The translations under genes and the position numbers were made by a program. From Cognatundibacterium crateris (GTDB taxonomy: Bacteria > Pseudomonadota > Gammaproteobacteria > Burkholderiales > Burkholderiaceae_D), in contig NZ_JAABOS010000002.1 of assembly GCF_010078235.1 (NCBI RefSeq), positions 310,001 through 374,000 on the forward strand: a stretch of DNA of 64,000 nucleotides, given 5' to 3'. This document shows, one piece after another, positions 9,525-18,528 of the stretch (position 1 is its first letter; the number at the start of each line of letters is the position of its first letter). Under the pieces are notes generated by a model, which was given only the letters and a program-made list of their open reading frames with translations, was not told the DNA's origin and made no database searches.

Positions 9525-9855
9525 AAATTTAAACTTAAACTAAAGTGCGACTTTAGTTGTAAAAAATCGCATTTAAGCTGCCTGACGAAGCATGCACATC
9601 GAAAATTATAGTGCAGCTCAACAGCAAGAAGAACATAGCTTAAATCAATTAAAACTGACACATTTTTTTCAAAGTGTTTCAACTTTGCAAAATGTAAAAT
9701 TATTTTGCATTATATCAGTCCATACATTCGCTTCCCTATATTTGTCGATAGGACGTATGGGCGAATGCTAAGTTTTACTTAGTAAATTGCTCCTCAATGA
9801 CGTCACCCATATTCAATTTTGCAGACCATTTATCTACGCACTATCAAATTACACA
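9525..9855. promoter_or_regulatory. AT-rich divergent intergenic region, wzm / xth
   Basis: This 331-base stretch holds no convincing gene. It separates the divergent wzm and exonuclease III genes and is strongly AT-rich, so both promoters should lie here. A 7-base inverted repeat, CATTCGC and GCGAATG, occurs around 9725-9768. No operator could be assigned. Confidence 0.5.
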
Positions 9856-10632
9856 ATGAAAAAAATCATCTCCGCCAATCTGAACGGCATCCGCTCTGCT
9901 GCTAAAAAAGGTTTTTTTGACTGGATGAAAAAACAAGATCCTGACTTTGTTTGTGTGCAGGAACTCAAGGCACAGGCTACGGATATGACGGTGGATTTTT
10001 TGAATCCGCATGGGTTTCATGGCCATTTTCACTATGCCGAGAAAAAAGGCTATTCCGGTGCCGGTGTGTACAGTAAGCAGCAGCCGGATAAAGTCCACAT
10101 AGGTTTTGGCAGCGCGGAGTTCGATGCTGAGGGGCGCTATGTGCGCTGCGACTTTGGCAATCTGTCCGTCATTTCTGTCTATTGCCCATCCGGCTCCTCG
10201 TCTCCTGAAAGACAGGAAGCGAAGTTTCGCTTCATGGCGGAATTCCTGCCGCATCTGGCCGCACTGAAAGCGGAAGGACGCGAGCTGGTGATATGTGGCG
10301 ACTGGAATATCGCGCACAAAGAAATTGATTTGAAAAACTGGAAGAGCAATCAGAAAAATTCCGGCTTTCTGCCTGAAGAACGCGCCTGGATGACGCAGGT
10401 GTTTGATGAATTGGGCTGGGTCGACGCCTACCGCCGGCTGCATCCGGATACCACCAGCGAATGCTATACATGGTGGAGCAACCGTGGTCAGGCTTGGGCA
10501 AATAACGTAGGCTGGCGTATTGACTATCAGGTGGCAACCCCTGGTATTGCAGAAAAAGCGCACGCAGCCAGTATTTACAAGGACGAACGCTTTTCAGATC
10601 ACTCGCCACTGATAATCCATTATCAGGACTGA
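9856..10632 (+). CDS. xth: Exodeoxyribonuclease III
   Basis: A 258-residue AP endonuclease/exonuclease of the exonuclease III family, which cleaves 5' to abasic sites and trims 3' ends in base excision repair. Family motifs are ISANLNGIRSA at the N-terminus, CVQELKAQ with the metal-binding glutamate, ICGDWNIAHKEIDL with the catalytic Asp and Asn, DYQVATP, and the terminal SDHSPLI with the catalytic His. The open frame extends 23 codons further upstream, but homologues start at MKKIISANLNG, so ATG 9856 is used. The ribosome binding site is weak. A terminator follows immediately. Confidence 0.96.
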   Translation: MKKIISANLNGIRSAAKKGFFDWMKKQDPDFVCVQELKAQATDMTVDFLNPHGFHGHFHYAEKKGYSGAGVYSKQQPDKVHIGFGSAEFDAEGRYVRCDFGNLSVISVYCPSGSSSPERQEAKFRFMAEFLPHLAALKAEGRELVICGDWNIAHKEIDLKNWKSNQKNSGFLPEERAWMTQVFDELGWVDAYRRLHPDTTSECYTWWSNRGQAWANNVGWRIDYQVATPGIAEKAHAASIYKDERFSDHSPLIIHYQD

Positions 10633-10662
10633 ACAATTAGCACCTCAAGCAACTAACTGTTG

Positions 10663-10695
10663 AAAAAAAGGCTGGAAAATTCCAGCCTTTTTTTT
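10663..10695. terminator. Bidirectional intrinsic terminator
   Basis: GGCTGGAA (10670-10677) pairs with TTCCAGCC (10680-10687). It is preceded by seven A residues and followed by eight T residues, so it serves both the plus-strand exonuclease gene and the minus-strand nucleotidase gene that ends at 10694. Confidence 0.93.
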
Positions 10696-12364
10696 ATTTC
10701 AGGATTACCCGGTCGACCGGTATTTGCTCAATTTTTCGACCAGCTTCGCGGATGTACGACTCCATCGCATCGAGGTCCCGCCCTATGAGAGAACGCTCAC
10801 TGGCCTGCCGGAATACGGTAAATCCGTCACCACCGTCGGCAAGAAAGCTGTTCACAATCACGGTGTACATTTTATCCTTTGCAAGCGGCTCACCATGTAA
10901 ACGCAGATTCTGGAGCTGCTCAGCAGCACTGGCATTTTGATGCCATTCATAGCTGAAACCATCCGAAACAAACAATTTTTTCACATCGCCAGCTGGCCGG
11001 TTTTGCCATTGCTGCTGCAACACATTACGGATTTGTTCGCCTGTCATTTTTAAACGGATAACGCCGTTACCAAAAGGCTGCACAGCGTACAGATCGCCAA
11101 AATTGATTTGTACCGGACCGGCATTCGCCCCCGAAGGTAAGTCGTTACGTATTCCACCAGAATTCATGAACGCGATATCCGCCTGACCGATATGCTGAGC
11201 ATGATGCAATTGCGCGTCAGCGATCAGGTTACCCAGCGTACTATCGAACACCTTGTCCTGACTAAAACGCAGCAATGGTTTATTCAGGCTAATCACCGGC
11301 CGAGAGCGCATCGATGCTGTCAGGCGCGAGACTTCTGCCACCAGCTTTTGCGCAGCAGCGTCTGGCACGATTTGCTGCTGATCGATCAGATGGTTGACCG
11401 CTTCCACTTTGACCACACGCCGGCTGGCCTTATCGATACTCAGGGTTGACTCTGTTAAAAATGCCCCATAACTACGTCCCTGCACCACCAGTTTGTTACC
11501 GATTTTACAGGTGTAGCCCTGATGTGAATGTCCGGACACGATCAGACTCACTGCTGGGTCGATGCGATTGGCAATGCCTATGACAGGTCCCTGCAAACCT
11601 TCGCAGCGATAAGTCGGATCATTCTCTGAACCTTTGAAATTGGCGCCTTCGTGGATTAACACAACGATTGCGTCTACACCTTGCTTTTGCAGTTCAGGCA
11701 CATAGCGATTAATCGCCTGTGCTTCATCTTCAAATTCGAGCTGCTTCACTGCGTCGCCTGCAACCAGGTTAGGCACATCCGCAGTCACGGCACCGATAAA
11801 ACCGATTTTCAGATTACCCACCTGGCGTACTACATAAGGCGGCAACCATGCTTGTCTGGTCGTTTTATCGATCACATTCGCGCCCAGATAAGCGTAGCGT
11901 GCGCCGCTGAAATCGCTAAAAGCACAACCTGCCTGCGGGCAGCCACCCTGAATACGACGCATGAGATCTGCGGTACCGGAATCAAACTCATGATTACCAA
12001 CGGCCGTCACACTTAAATCAATACGATTAAGTGCCTCCACCACAGGCTCATCCTTGAGCAAAGCGGAACCCATCGGCGATGCGCCCATCAAATCGCCTGC
12101 ACCGACCAAGATACTGGCCCCCACCGCGGCACGCCGCTCCTTCAGTTTTGCAGCCAGAAACGCATACCCGCCAGCGGCACCATTGACCACTTTCCCATTG
12201 AGGCTCTGAGGGAACTGATAAGGTACCGGCTGCTCTGACTGCAAGTTTCCATGAAAATCATTAATACTAAATATGGTTACCTGCTCAGGTGCTGCTGGTT
12301 TCAGCGCGCAAGCGGGTAACAATAAGGCTAACAAGCTGACTGAAAGAATTTTGGATGAATACAT
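10694..12364 (-). CDS. Bifunctional metallophosphatase/5'-nucleotidase lipoprotein (UshA-like)
   Basis: A roughly 556-residue exported 5'-nucleotidase or UDP-sugar hydrolase. The N-terminus carries a signal peptide ending in LLPAC, a plausible lipobox, so the protein is probably lipid-anchored in the periplasm. The metallophosphatase domain follows, with SINDFHGN, GAGDLMGASP, AVGNHEFDSG and the late metal-binding SGHSHQ. The C-terminal 5'-nucleotidase domain carries FMNSGGIRND and FLADGGDGFTVF, which form the substrate pocket. Two ATG codons are adjacent; GGAG is better spaced for the second, so 12364 is used. It probably scavenges phosphate and nucleosides from extracellular nucleotides. It is isolated between two terminators and so likely monocistronic. 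Confidence 0.92.
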   Translation of the reverse strand: MYSSKILSVSLLALLLPACALKPAAPEQVTIFSINDFHGNLQSEQPVPYQFPQSLNGKVVNGAAGGYAFLAAKLKERRAAVGASILVGAGDLMGASPMGSALLKDEPVVEALNRIDLSVTAVGNHEFDSGTADLMRRIQGGCPQAGCAFSDFSGARYAYLGANVIDKTTRQAWLPPYVVRQVGNLKIGFIGAVTADVPNLVAGDAVKQLEFEDEAQAINRYVPELQKQGVDAIVVLIHEGANFKGSENDPTYRCEGLQGPVIGIANRIDPAVSLIVSGHSHQGYTCKIGNKLVVQGRSYGAFLTESTLSIDKASRRVVKVEAVNHLIDQQQIVPDAAAQKLVAEVSRLTASMRSRPVISLNKPLLRFSQDKVFDSTLGNLIADAQLHHAQHIGQADIAFMNSGGIRNDLPSGANAGPVQINFGDLYAVQPFGNGVIRLKMTGEQIRNVLQQQWQNRPAGDVKKLFVSDGFSYEWHQNASAAEQLQNLRLHGEPLAKDKMYTVIVNSFLADGGDGFTVFRQASERSLIGRDLDAMESYIREAGRKIEQIPVDRVILK

Positions 12365-12383
12365 CATGACTCCGGAATAGCAA

Positions 12384-12420
12384 GAAAAAAGGTCTGCAAA
12401 CCCTGAGATTTGCAGACCTT
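12384..12420 (-). terminator. Intrinsic terminator of the TonB receptor gene
   Basis: A perfect 12-base stem, AAGGTCTGCAAA (12389-12400) with TTTGCAGACCTT (12409-12420), has an 8-base loop. On the minus strand it is followed by a run of T. It lies 51 bases beyond the receptor stop and just ahead of the nucleotidase gene. Confidence 0.92.
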
Positions 12421-12470
12421 CTGAATTGTCTGCTGCTAAAGACAGCAGCAGGATACTGACTCAGAACAGA

Positions 12471-14852
12471 TTAGAAATCTGCGGAGAAAGTGATCGATGT
12501 GAAGCGTGGTGCACCGAGGTAGTAGAACACTGTTTTCGCACCAGCACTACCGTATGCCTTAGCATTCGTTACGTTGAAGCTGGATGGATTGCGGTATTGC
12601 TTGTCCAGCAGATTAGCTACGTTCAGACGCAAAGTTGGTTTTTTCATCCAACCAGTATTTGGGAACTGATAACCAGCATCGAAACCTACCAGGGTATACG
12701 CAGGAACCAATTCATCATTGGTCATGGTCGCCCATTGTTTGCCTGTGTATTTAGCTTTCAGACGCGCATACCATACACCGGTTTCATACTGAGCACTCAG
12801 ACCTGCTTTGTACTTCGGTGTCAACGTCATTTCTTTACCAGCAGTTGGTAAAAATGCTGTTTTGCTGACTGGCAAATCTGCTTGAATTTCAGATTTTGCA
12901 TAGCCTAAAGAGCTATAGAAAGACCAGCCATTGACTGGCGTATTACCAAGTTCAACTTCGAAACCTTTAGTCTTGACTTTACCGACACTGGTCAGGCTGC
13001 TGGTGTTTGTTACTACGTCATAAGCTGTCGCCTGGCGGTCGCGGAAATCGACTGCGTACACAGTGACCTGACCAGTCAACTTGTCGCTTTGATGACGATA
13101 GCCTAAGTCCAGATTGAAGGAAGTCTCAGCTTTGACATCAACTGGCATTGTTGCTACACCATTCACCAGCACGACGTTACCAGTCGTTGCATAGATGAAG
13201 TTTGGCGGTGCTTTCATATTTTTTGCGAGACTTGCGAATACCTGATTGTTATTATCGATCTGGTAGCGTGCGCCCAATTGCGGCAAAATTTCAGAATAAG
13301 ACTTGCTGATGTTGTAGCTGGTACCTGCACCTTCGTTAGCGAAGTTGGTGAAATCGCGCTTCATTGTCGGAGCGCGTACACCAAAGTTCAGTGTCAACGC
13401 ATCATTCATCAGGCTGATGGTGTCCTGAGCAAAAATCTGATAGCCAGTACTAATTGTTTTCCAATCGCGTGATTGATATAAACTGCCATCCGGACGCTGG
13501 ATACGACCTTCCTTCAACCAGATATCTGCCGGCTCACCGTTTGCGCCAACAGCAACCATAGGACCAAATTGCTCGTGCGTTGCACGTTCGTACCAGAAGC
13601 CAACCAATACTTGATGGTTATCGAATTGGTGCGTCAACGACGCAGTAACTCCAGGACGGTTAGTCCGCGTCACACTTGCGTTAGCAACGATTACTTTATC
13701 CAAAGTATCACCGTCACCATTCAAGTCCACACCAACAGTATTTTTACCAGTTGCCGGATTCAGGAAACCATTTTCAGAAACCAGTTTTTGTTGCACACCA
13801 CCGTTACCATAACCATACCAGTAGTAAGGAATAACTTTTACGTCAGTGTTCTCACCAAAGCGTGCCTTGATGGTAGTAGATGCAATCACGTTTTCAAACG
13901 GATTTTGTGTCAGCATGTAGTAAGAATCTGCATTTGCCTGACTTGGGTCGCTATCTGCCTTACCCTTGGTCGGTGTGACATGGCCAATGAATTTGGTTGA
14001 GTAGTCGTAGTAGTAGCCATTTTTGTTCAGATCAGCCAGGCTGAAAGAACTGATGTTCTGATTCACTGCACGGTTGTACAGGATGGTACCGGAAACAGAG
14101 TTGAAACGATCGAAGTCAGTACGGAAGCCCATATCGACGTGGTCGCGACGTGCACCGCCATCACCCTTCCATTTGTCTGCTTGTGCATTGGAATAAGAAA
14201 TGAAGAAGCGCGCTTTGTTATCCAACACCATACCGGTGTCGTAACGCAGATAAGTTTTAGTCAGGTGCAAGCCACCAACTGTCTGCATGAAGCGGAAACG
14301 TTTTTCTTTGGATGGATCGCAAGTTGTGATACCGAAGTTACCACCGGTCGCACCAATTTGTGGGGAGTCAACGTCGGTAGAACCCTGAGTCACGAATTGT
14401 GTGCAGGTATTTTCCTGATCAACAAATTCTTGTGGGTAAACTGCAAAGTTACCGGAATCGTTAACCGGCACGCCATTGATGGTTGCACCGATCTGGTCGC
14501 TGTTGAAACCACGCAGAGTCAGACCACCACCGAACAAACCAGTTGCGTCGTAGTTGTAGCTGTTAACCGCTGGCATCAGTTCCAGTGCTTCATACGCATT
14601 GCCGGTTGGACGCTGTTTAGCCAGTTCTTCTGCGGTGATCGTGCTGCGTGCTTTAGGCGCGTTTTCCTGCACCATCAGACCCATACCGACTTTTTTGCCA
14701 GTGATGGTCACTTGTTTGGAATCTACCGGATCATTGCTGGTAGTGGCCTGTTGCGCATAAGCGGAAGACATGCCCAGGCATGCGATCTGACATGCTACTG
14801 CGACCATCGACAAACGCGATGGAAATGCAGACGATTGCTTAGTTTGTTTCAT
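12471..14852 (-). CDS. TonB-dependent outer membrane receptor
   Basis: A 793-residue ligand-gated outer membrane channel energised by TonB-ExbBD. A signal peptide ends at about AYAQ (residue 34). The plug domain follows, with RSTITAEELAKQ, LTLRGFNSDQIGATINGVPVND and a cysteine pair around NTCTQ and TTCD. The rest is a 22-strand type barrel ending in the aromatic C-terminus FSADF. AGGAGC precedes the ATG at good distance. The ligand is unknown: no iron-acquisition or sugar gene is adjacent. The upstream region holds two LacI-type operators (15052-15068 and 15108-15124), which favours a carbohydrate ligand. That is inference. A terminator follows the gene, so it is probably monocistronic. Confidence 0.93.
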   Translation of the reverse strand: MKQTKQSSAFPSRLSMVAVACQIACLGMSSAYAQQATTSNDPVDSKQVTITGKKVGMGLMVQENAPKARSTITAEELAKQRPTGNAYEALELMPAVNSYNYDATGLFGGGLTLRGFNSDQIGATINGVPVNDSGNFAVYPQEFVDQENTCTQFVTQGSTDVDSPQIGATGGNFGITTCDPSKEKRFRFMQTVGGLHLTKTYLRYDTGMVLDNKARFFISYSNAQADKWKGDGGARRDHVDMGFRTDFDRFNSVSGTILYNRAVNQNISSFSLADLNKNGYYYDYSTKFIGHVTPTKGKADSDPSQANADSYYMLTQNPFENVIASTTIKARFGENTDVKVIPYYWYGYGNGGVQQKLVSENGFLNPATGKNTVGVDLNGDGDTLDKVIVANASVTRTNRPGVTASLTHQFDNHQVLVGFWYERATHEQFGPMVAVGANGEPADIWLKEGRIQRPDGSLYQSRDWKTISTGYQIFAQDTISLMNDALTLNFGVRAPTMKRDFTNFANEGAGTSYNISKSYSEILPQLGARYQIDNNNQVFASLAKNMKAPPNFIYATTGNVVLVNGVATMPVDVKAETSFNLDLGYRHQSDKLTGQVTVYAVDFRDRQATAYDVVTNTSSLTSVGKVKTKGFEVELGNTPVNGWSFYSSLGYAKSEIQADLPVSKTAFLPTAGKEMTLTPKYKAGLSAQYETGVWYARLKAKYTGKQWATMTNDELVPAYTLVGFDAGYQFPNTGWMKKPTLRLNVANLLDKQYRNPSSFNVTNAKAYGSAGAKTVFYYLGAPRFTSITFSADF

Positions 14853-15036
14853 TGACTGCTCCTGATCAGATTACAGATAAATAAAGATTGCGTTAAACCT
14901 TGTCTATCATCTCAAGCCTTCAACACAGCTTGATGACATCTCCATCACCACACTTTGTATTCCCGAATATCGGTTTTTTGAAAACTATTGAGTCTGCTAT
15001 AACTATTTCATTTCGGTGATAGCCCCTATCCCAAGG

Positions 15037-15053
15037 GCCTGATCCGATCAGGC
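15037..15053. promoter_or_regulatory. 17-bp palindrome abutting operator 1
   Basis: GCCTGATC-C-GATCAGGC is a perfect inverted repeat with an 8-base arm and one central base. Its last bases overlap the start of the first LacI-type operator. It may be a second regulator's site or part of the same control region. Confidence 0.5.
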
Positions 15054-15068
15054 GCAAACGATTGCTAT
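15052..15068. promoter_or_regulatory. LacI-family-type operator, copy 1
   Basis: The 17-mer GCGCAAACGATTGCTAT contains GCAA-ACGA-TTGC, an inverted repeat centred on CG as in LacI/PurR family operators. An identical copy lies 56 bases away. It sits 200 bases upstream of the TonB receptor start. Confidence 0.65.
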
Positions 15069-15107
15069 ACTTTGTGCAACTGCGGAAAACAGCTACTTTT
15101 TCATATT

Positions 15108-15124
15108 GCGCAAACGATTGCTAT
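15108..15124. promoter_or_regulatory. LacI-family-type operator, copy 2
   Basis: Identical over 17 bases to the copy at 15052-15068, with a centre-to-centre distance of 56 bases. Paired operators at such spacing allow looping or cooperative binding by a tetrameric or dimeric LacI-type repressor. No lacI-like gene is present in this window. Confidence 0.65.
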
Positions 15125-15399
15125 TTGGAACAAAAAAACAGACGATTTCTGACATCGTCTAATTTTGGGGCATCTTCAACAAAAAATTTGCTGCTTTGCA
15201 AACTTACTGAAACAGATATATTGATATGTGAAATAAGTCTAGCACAGAAATTTTTACACCTTACAAAGTGTTACACCCAATTGTGAAAGGTTGATGACAA
15301 AGTGGTTTTTCTGCAAAAAATATGTCACATACACACCACAAAGTTAATATTTTTGTCATTATTTTGACGTATTACCCGGATTTTACCGACTTTTCATGA

Positions 15400-15443
15400 G
15401 AAAAGCCCCATGTCATGAAAATTAATTTTCATGACATGGGGCT
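15400..15443 (-). terminator. 40-bp perfect palindrome, terminator of M48 peptidase gene
   Basis: Two 20-base arms (15404-15423 and 15424-15443) are perfectly complementary with no spacer. The left arm begins AGCCCCATGTCATG. On the minus strand the stem is followed by TTTTC, giving a short U-tract 53 bases after the peptidase stop. The stem is unusually long for an intrinsic terminator. Confidence 0.75.
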
Positions 15444-15495
15444 AAAGTCTGGCAAAAACCAGGCCGCAGACGACACTCTGCCACCTGTAGCTTGA

Positions 15496-16404
15496 TTATG
15501 GATAGCTGATTGGGGCAATGCCTTTTACATTGGTTTGGTAAGCAGGAATCCTGTCCAAAGGCAGCGATTTTGCACGTGCATATAAAGGCATTACTTCAGG
15601 AAAGTGACGACGAATTTCATCGATGCGCGTTTTTCCTGCAGGATGGGTGGATAACCATTGTGGTGGCGAGTTTTTATTGACCATGCCCATCTTTTGCCAC
15701 AAGCTCACACCAGCACGCGGATCATAGCCAGCGCGGGCAGCAATTTCCAAACCAACTACATCAGCCTCAGTTTCGTCATCGCGTGAAAACTTGAGCATAC
15801 TGACATTCGCAAATCCACCCGCCACGGTACCTGCAATAGAAGGATCATAGCCCTTGGCTGCAGCAACAATTTCTGCCAGTTTCACACCAAAATTAGCAAC
15901 TGCAGCTTTGCCCGCACGCTCAGCGCCGTGTTCACGCAAGGCATGCGCGATTTCATGTCCCATTACGATCGCAACTTCATCATCGGTAAGCTTCAGGATG
16001 TCGAGGATACCAGTGTAAAAAGCAATTTTTCCTCCAGGCATGCAATACGCATTGATTTGCTTGGAGCCCAGCAAATTGACTTCCCACTTCCAGTCTTTAG
16101 CACGCTCATTCCAAGGCAACGCAAACGGAATCAGCTTTTTGGCAATGCTGCGCAAACGAACAACTTGAGGATGATCATCCGGACCCAGGACACGTTGCTG
16201 CTGAGCTTGTTGCAAGGTTTGGCTATATTGCGCAGCGGCCTGTTTTTCCAAGGTACCGGTAGGTGCAAACTTGCGCATGATAGACATATTGCCGACACTG
16301 ACACCCTCATGCTGCGCATTGTCCTGCGCAAGCACCGGAATCGCCATACCCAGCGTGAGACTCAGGCATGTTGCCAGCAATGATTTCAAATAGGGCGGTT
16401 TCAT
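15496..16404 (-). CDS. M48 family zinc metallopeptidase
   Basis: A 302-residue secreted M48 peptidase. A signal peptide ends near VLAQ (residue 27). The zinc-binding HEIAH motif lies at residues 150-154, and the third ligand glutamate is in DETEADVVGLE about 50 residues later. The adjacent AGYDPRAGVSLWQKM is typical of the YggG/LoiP-like periplasmic group. The open frame is 31 codons longer, but MKPPYLK gives a proper signal peptide; another ATG two codons upstream is equally possible, and neither has a strong ribosome binding site. The likely role is turnover of misfolded envelope proteins. It is downstream of metW in the same direction with a 131-base gap. Confidence 0.9.
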   Translation of the reverse strand: MKPPYLKSLLATCLSLTLGMAIPVLAQDNAQHEGVSVGNMSIMRKFAPTGTLEKQAAAQYSQTLQQAQQQRVLGPDDHPQVVRLRSIAKKLIPFALPWNERAKDWKWEVNLLGSKQINAYCMPGGKIAFYTGILDILKLTDDEVAIVMGHEIAHALREHGAERAGKAAVANFGVKLAEIVAAAKGYDPSIAGTVAGGFANVSMLKFSRDDETEADVVGLEIAARAGYDPRAGVSLWQKMGMVNKNSPPQWLSTHPAGKTRIDEIRRHFPEVMPLYARAKSLPLDRIPAYQTNVKGIAPISYP

Positions 16405-16535
16405 AAACATACATTCATGGGAAATGGAAACAAGATGGTAACAGCCTTGCCGGTTTTCAAGCAAAGTATGGCAAAGTTTCACATTCCACAATCCCAAACC
16501 CCATGAATGGACTCAGCGTCGCTGCACTGCAGGCT

Positions 16536-17144
16536 TCAGCTGTTTTTCTTTCTCAAGCGAAATACCGCCAGACTGCCGCGCCAGTTTGGTAATACATGGA
16601 TAGGCTGCCCTTCATGCAAAGCCACGCATTGCATGACTTCCAGGCCGACTTCATTGGCCAGGTCGGCAAAATCATAAATCGTTGCGCAACGCACGTTAGG
16701 CGTGTCGTACCACTGATAAGGTAAGGATTTCGACACGGGCATTTTGCCGAGTAATAATGCGCTACGGTGTGGCCAGTAACCAAAATTGGGAAACGAAACG
16801 ATCGCTTCGCGCCCTACTCTGGCGATATCGCGCAACAAGGGCTCCACATGCTTCATCATCTGCAGCGAGGATAAGCACAGCACGGTATCGAAGGCATTAT
16901 CATTAAACATGCCCAGACCATGCTCCATGTCCTGCTGAATCACACTCACATGGCGCTTCGCGCTGGCCAGCACTTTGTCATCTGCGATTTCTATGCCGTA
17001 GCCGCTGCATTGCTTATCTGTCTGCAGATAATCAAGCATCACACCGTCGCCACAACCCACATCCAGCACTTGCGATCCTGCTTGCACCCAATCAGCGATA
17101 AAAGCCAGGTCAGGACGTAGCTGGTTCAATTCTGCGAAATTCAT
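16536..17144 (-). CDS. metW: Methionine biosynthesis protein MetW
   Basis: A 202-residue methyltransferase-fold protein. The SAM motif [16 protein letters not shown] lies at residues 24-39, and [13 protein letters not shown] follows at the second strand. MetW accompanies MetX in many proteobacteria and is thought to support homoserine acylation or methionine synthesis; its exact reaction is not settled. Its ATG overlaps the metX stop as ATGA, and a purine-rich AAAGGA lies about 10 bases upstream within metX, so translation is coupled. It should share the SAM-II-like riboswitch control found ahead of metX. Confidence 0.94.
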   Translation of the reverse strand: MNFAELNQLRPDLAFIADWVQAGSQVLDVGCGDGVMLDYLQTDKQCSGYGIEIADDKVLASAKRHVSVIQQDMEHGLGMFNDNAFDTVLCLSSLQMMKHVEPLLRDIARVGREAIVSFPNFGYWPHRSALLLGKMPVSKSLPYQWYDTPNVRCATIYDFADLANEVGLEVMQCVALHEGQPIHVLPNWRGSLAVFRLRKKNS

Positions 17145-18292
17145 GCTGCCTGTCCTTTCAATCCTGCATCAATACGGTCAAAATAAGCGCCCACCAGTTT
17201 CAGATAACGCACATCATCCAGCAGGAAGGCATCATGTCCATGCGGTGCATCGATTTCTGCATACGTCACGGTGCGGCGGTTGCTGACCAAGGCCCGCACG
17301 ATTTCACGGCTGCGTTCAGGTGAAAAGCGCCAGTCTGTGGTGAATGAGGCAATCAGGAACTTCGCCTTGGTCTGTGCCAAAGCCTGCGCCAGATCGCCAC
17401 CGGTATGGCGCGCCGGATCGAAATAATCCAGCGCTTTGGTAATCAGCAAATAAGTGTTCGCGTCAAAATAGTCTGAGAATTTATCGCCCTGATAGCGTAG
17501 GTAGGATTCAATTTCAAAATCGACACCGTAACCGAACTGATAATCTCCGCTCTTCAGATCACGGCCAAACTTTTCCGCCATATCGTCATCGGATAAATAA
17601 GTGATATGACCTATCATCCTGGCTACCCGCAATCCACGGCGCGGCACCACCTGATGGGCATAAAAATCACCACCATGAAAATCCGGGTCAGTCAGTATCG
17701 CCTGACGTGCCACATCATTAAAGGCAATATTCTGGGCGGACAGTTTGGGCGTGGAAGCGATGACCACGCAATGTTGCAAGCGATCCGGATACAAAATACT
17801 CCAGGCCAGCGCCTGCATACCGCCCAGCGAACCACCCATCACGGCAGCAAACTGTTGTATCCCAAACTGATCAGCCACCCGCGCCTGGGCATTGACCCAG
17901 TCTTCCACGGTAATCACAGGAAAATCTGCGCCATACGGTTTGCCAGTCGCCGGGTTCTCATGCATAGGGCCAGTCGAGCCAAAACAGGAACCCAGATTAT
18001 TGATACCGATCACGAAGAAGCGCGTGGTATCGACCGGTTTTCCGGGGCCGACCATGTTATCCCACCAACCCAGATTTTTCGGTTGATCGGCATACACACC
18101 AGCCACATGATGCGAGGCATTCAGGGCGTGACAAATTAAAACGGCATTGGATTTATCCGCATTCAGTTCACCATAAGTTTCCACCATCAAGGTGTAACCG
18201 GCGATACTGGCACCGCTTTGCAATGCCAGTGGCTGTTCGAAACGAAACGCTTGTGGCGTCACGATGCCTACAGATCCGGGGGAGTCAGACAT
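17141..18292 (-). CDS. metX: Homoserine O-acyltransferase MetX
   Basis: A 383-residue alpha/beta-hydrolase-fold enzyme that transfers an acyl group from acetyl- or succinyl-CoA to homoserine, the first committed step of methionine synthesis. The nucleophile elbow [10 protein letters not shown], the later aspartate region near FTTDWRFSP and the catalytic histidine in [10 protein letters not shown] are visible. Acyl donor specificity cannot be read with certainty; many betaproteobacterial MetX enzymes use succinyl-CoA. I use ATG 18292 ([10 protein letters not shown]), which has GGAAGAG just upstream and matches family N-termini. An in-frame ATG at 18376 lies directly after the riboswitch-like element, so a 28-residue extension remains possible. 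Confidence 0.95.
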   Translation of the reverse strand: MSDSPGSVGIVTPQAFRFEQPLALQSGASIAGYTLMVETYGELNADKSNAVLICHALNASHHVAGVYADQPKNLGWWDNMVGPGKPVDTTRFFVIGINNLGSCFGSTGPMHENPATGKPYGADFPVITVEDWVNAQARVADQFGIQQFAAVMGGSLGGMQALAWSILYPDRLQHCVVIASTPKLSAQNIAFNDVARQAILTDPDFHGGDFYAHQVVPRRGLRVARMIGHITYLSDDDMAEKFGRDLKSGDYQFGYGVDFEIESYLRYQGDKFSDYFDANTYLLITKALDYFDPARHTGGDLAQALAQTKAKFLIASFTTDWRFSPERSREIVRALVSNRRTVTYAEIDAPHGHDAFLLDDVRYLKLVGAYFDRIDAGLKGQAA

Positions 18293-18378
18293 ACACTCTT
18301 CCATCGGGAATATCCCGTCAAAATAACTGTGAAGGAAGGCTAAAAGGTGGGCTGAATGGGGAAGGATAAGCTGCATTC

Positions 18379-18456
18379 AAGCTCGCTTTAGCCGTATTTA
18401 TTATCCGGAAGATATCCGGAAAGCGCCCGCAAGCTGATTCTCAAATCGGCGCTACT
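18379..18456 (-). ncRNA. SAM-II-like riboswitch ahead of metX
   Basis: Read on the minus strand, the element has stem P1, AGCGCC (18448-18453) with GGCGCT (18422-18427). The loop contains GATTTGA and AGCTTGC. After P1 come a small TCCGGA hairpin, AATAAA and the conserved-looking CGGCTAAAGCGAGC. AGCUUGC in the loop (18429-18435) can pair with GCGAGCU (18380-18386) to make the pseudoknot expected for SAM-II. The position directly before metX-metW fits the known SAM-II regulon. The pseudoknot ends four bases before an in-frame ATG, a geometry suited to translational control. Confidence 0.82.
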
Positions 18457-18528
18457 GAGTAAGGATAAACAAGTCCGGCTCTGCCGTCAAACAACAGCGT
18501 CGGAATCGGGCTTACATCCGGACAGCGG

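Larger units (their letters stand above)
14853..15495. promoter_or_regulatory. Long regulatory region upstream of the TonB receptor
   Basis: 643 bases without a credible gene. It holds, from left to right, the receptor leader, a 17-base palindrome (15037-15053), two identical LacI-type operators and an AT-rich stretch of no assigned function. It ends with the 40-base palindrome that serves as terminator for the M48 peptidase gene. The length is unusual for a single-gene promoter. Confidence 0.6.
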
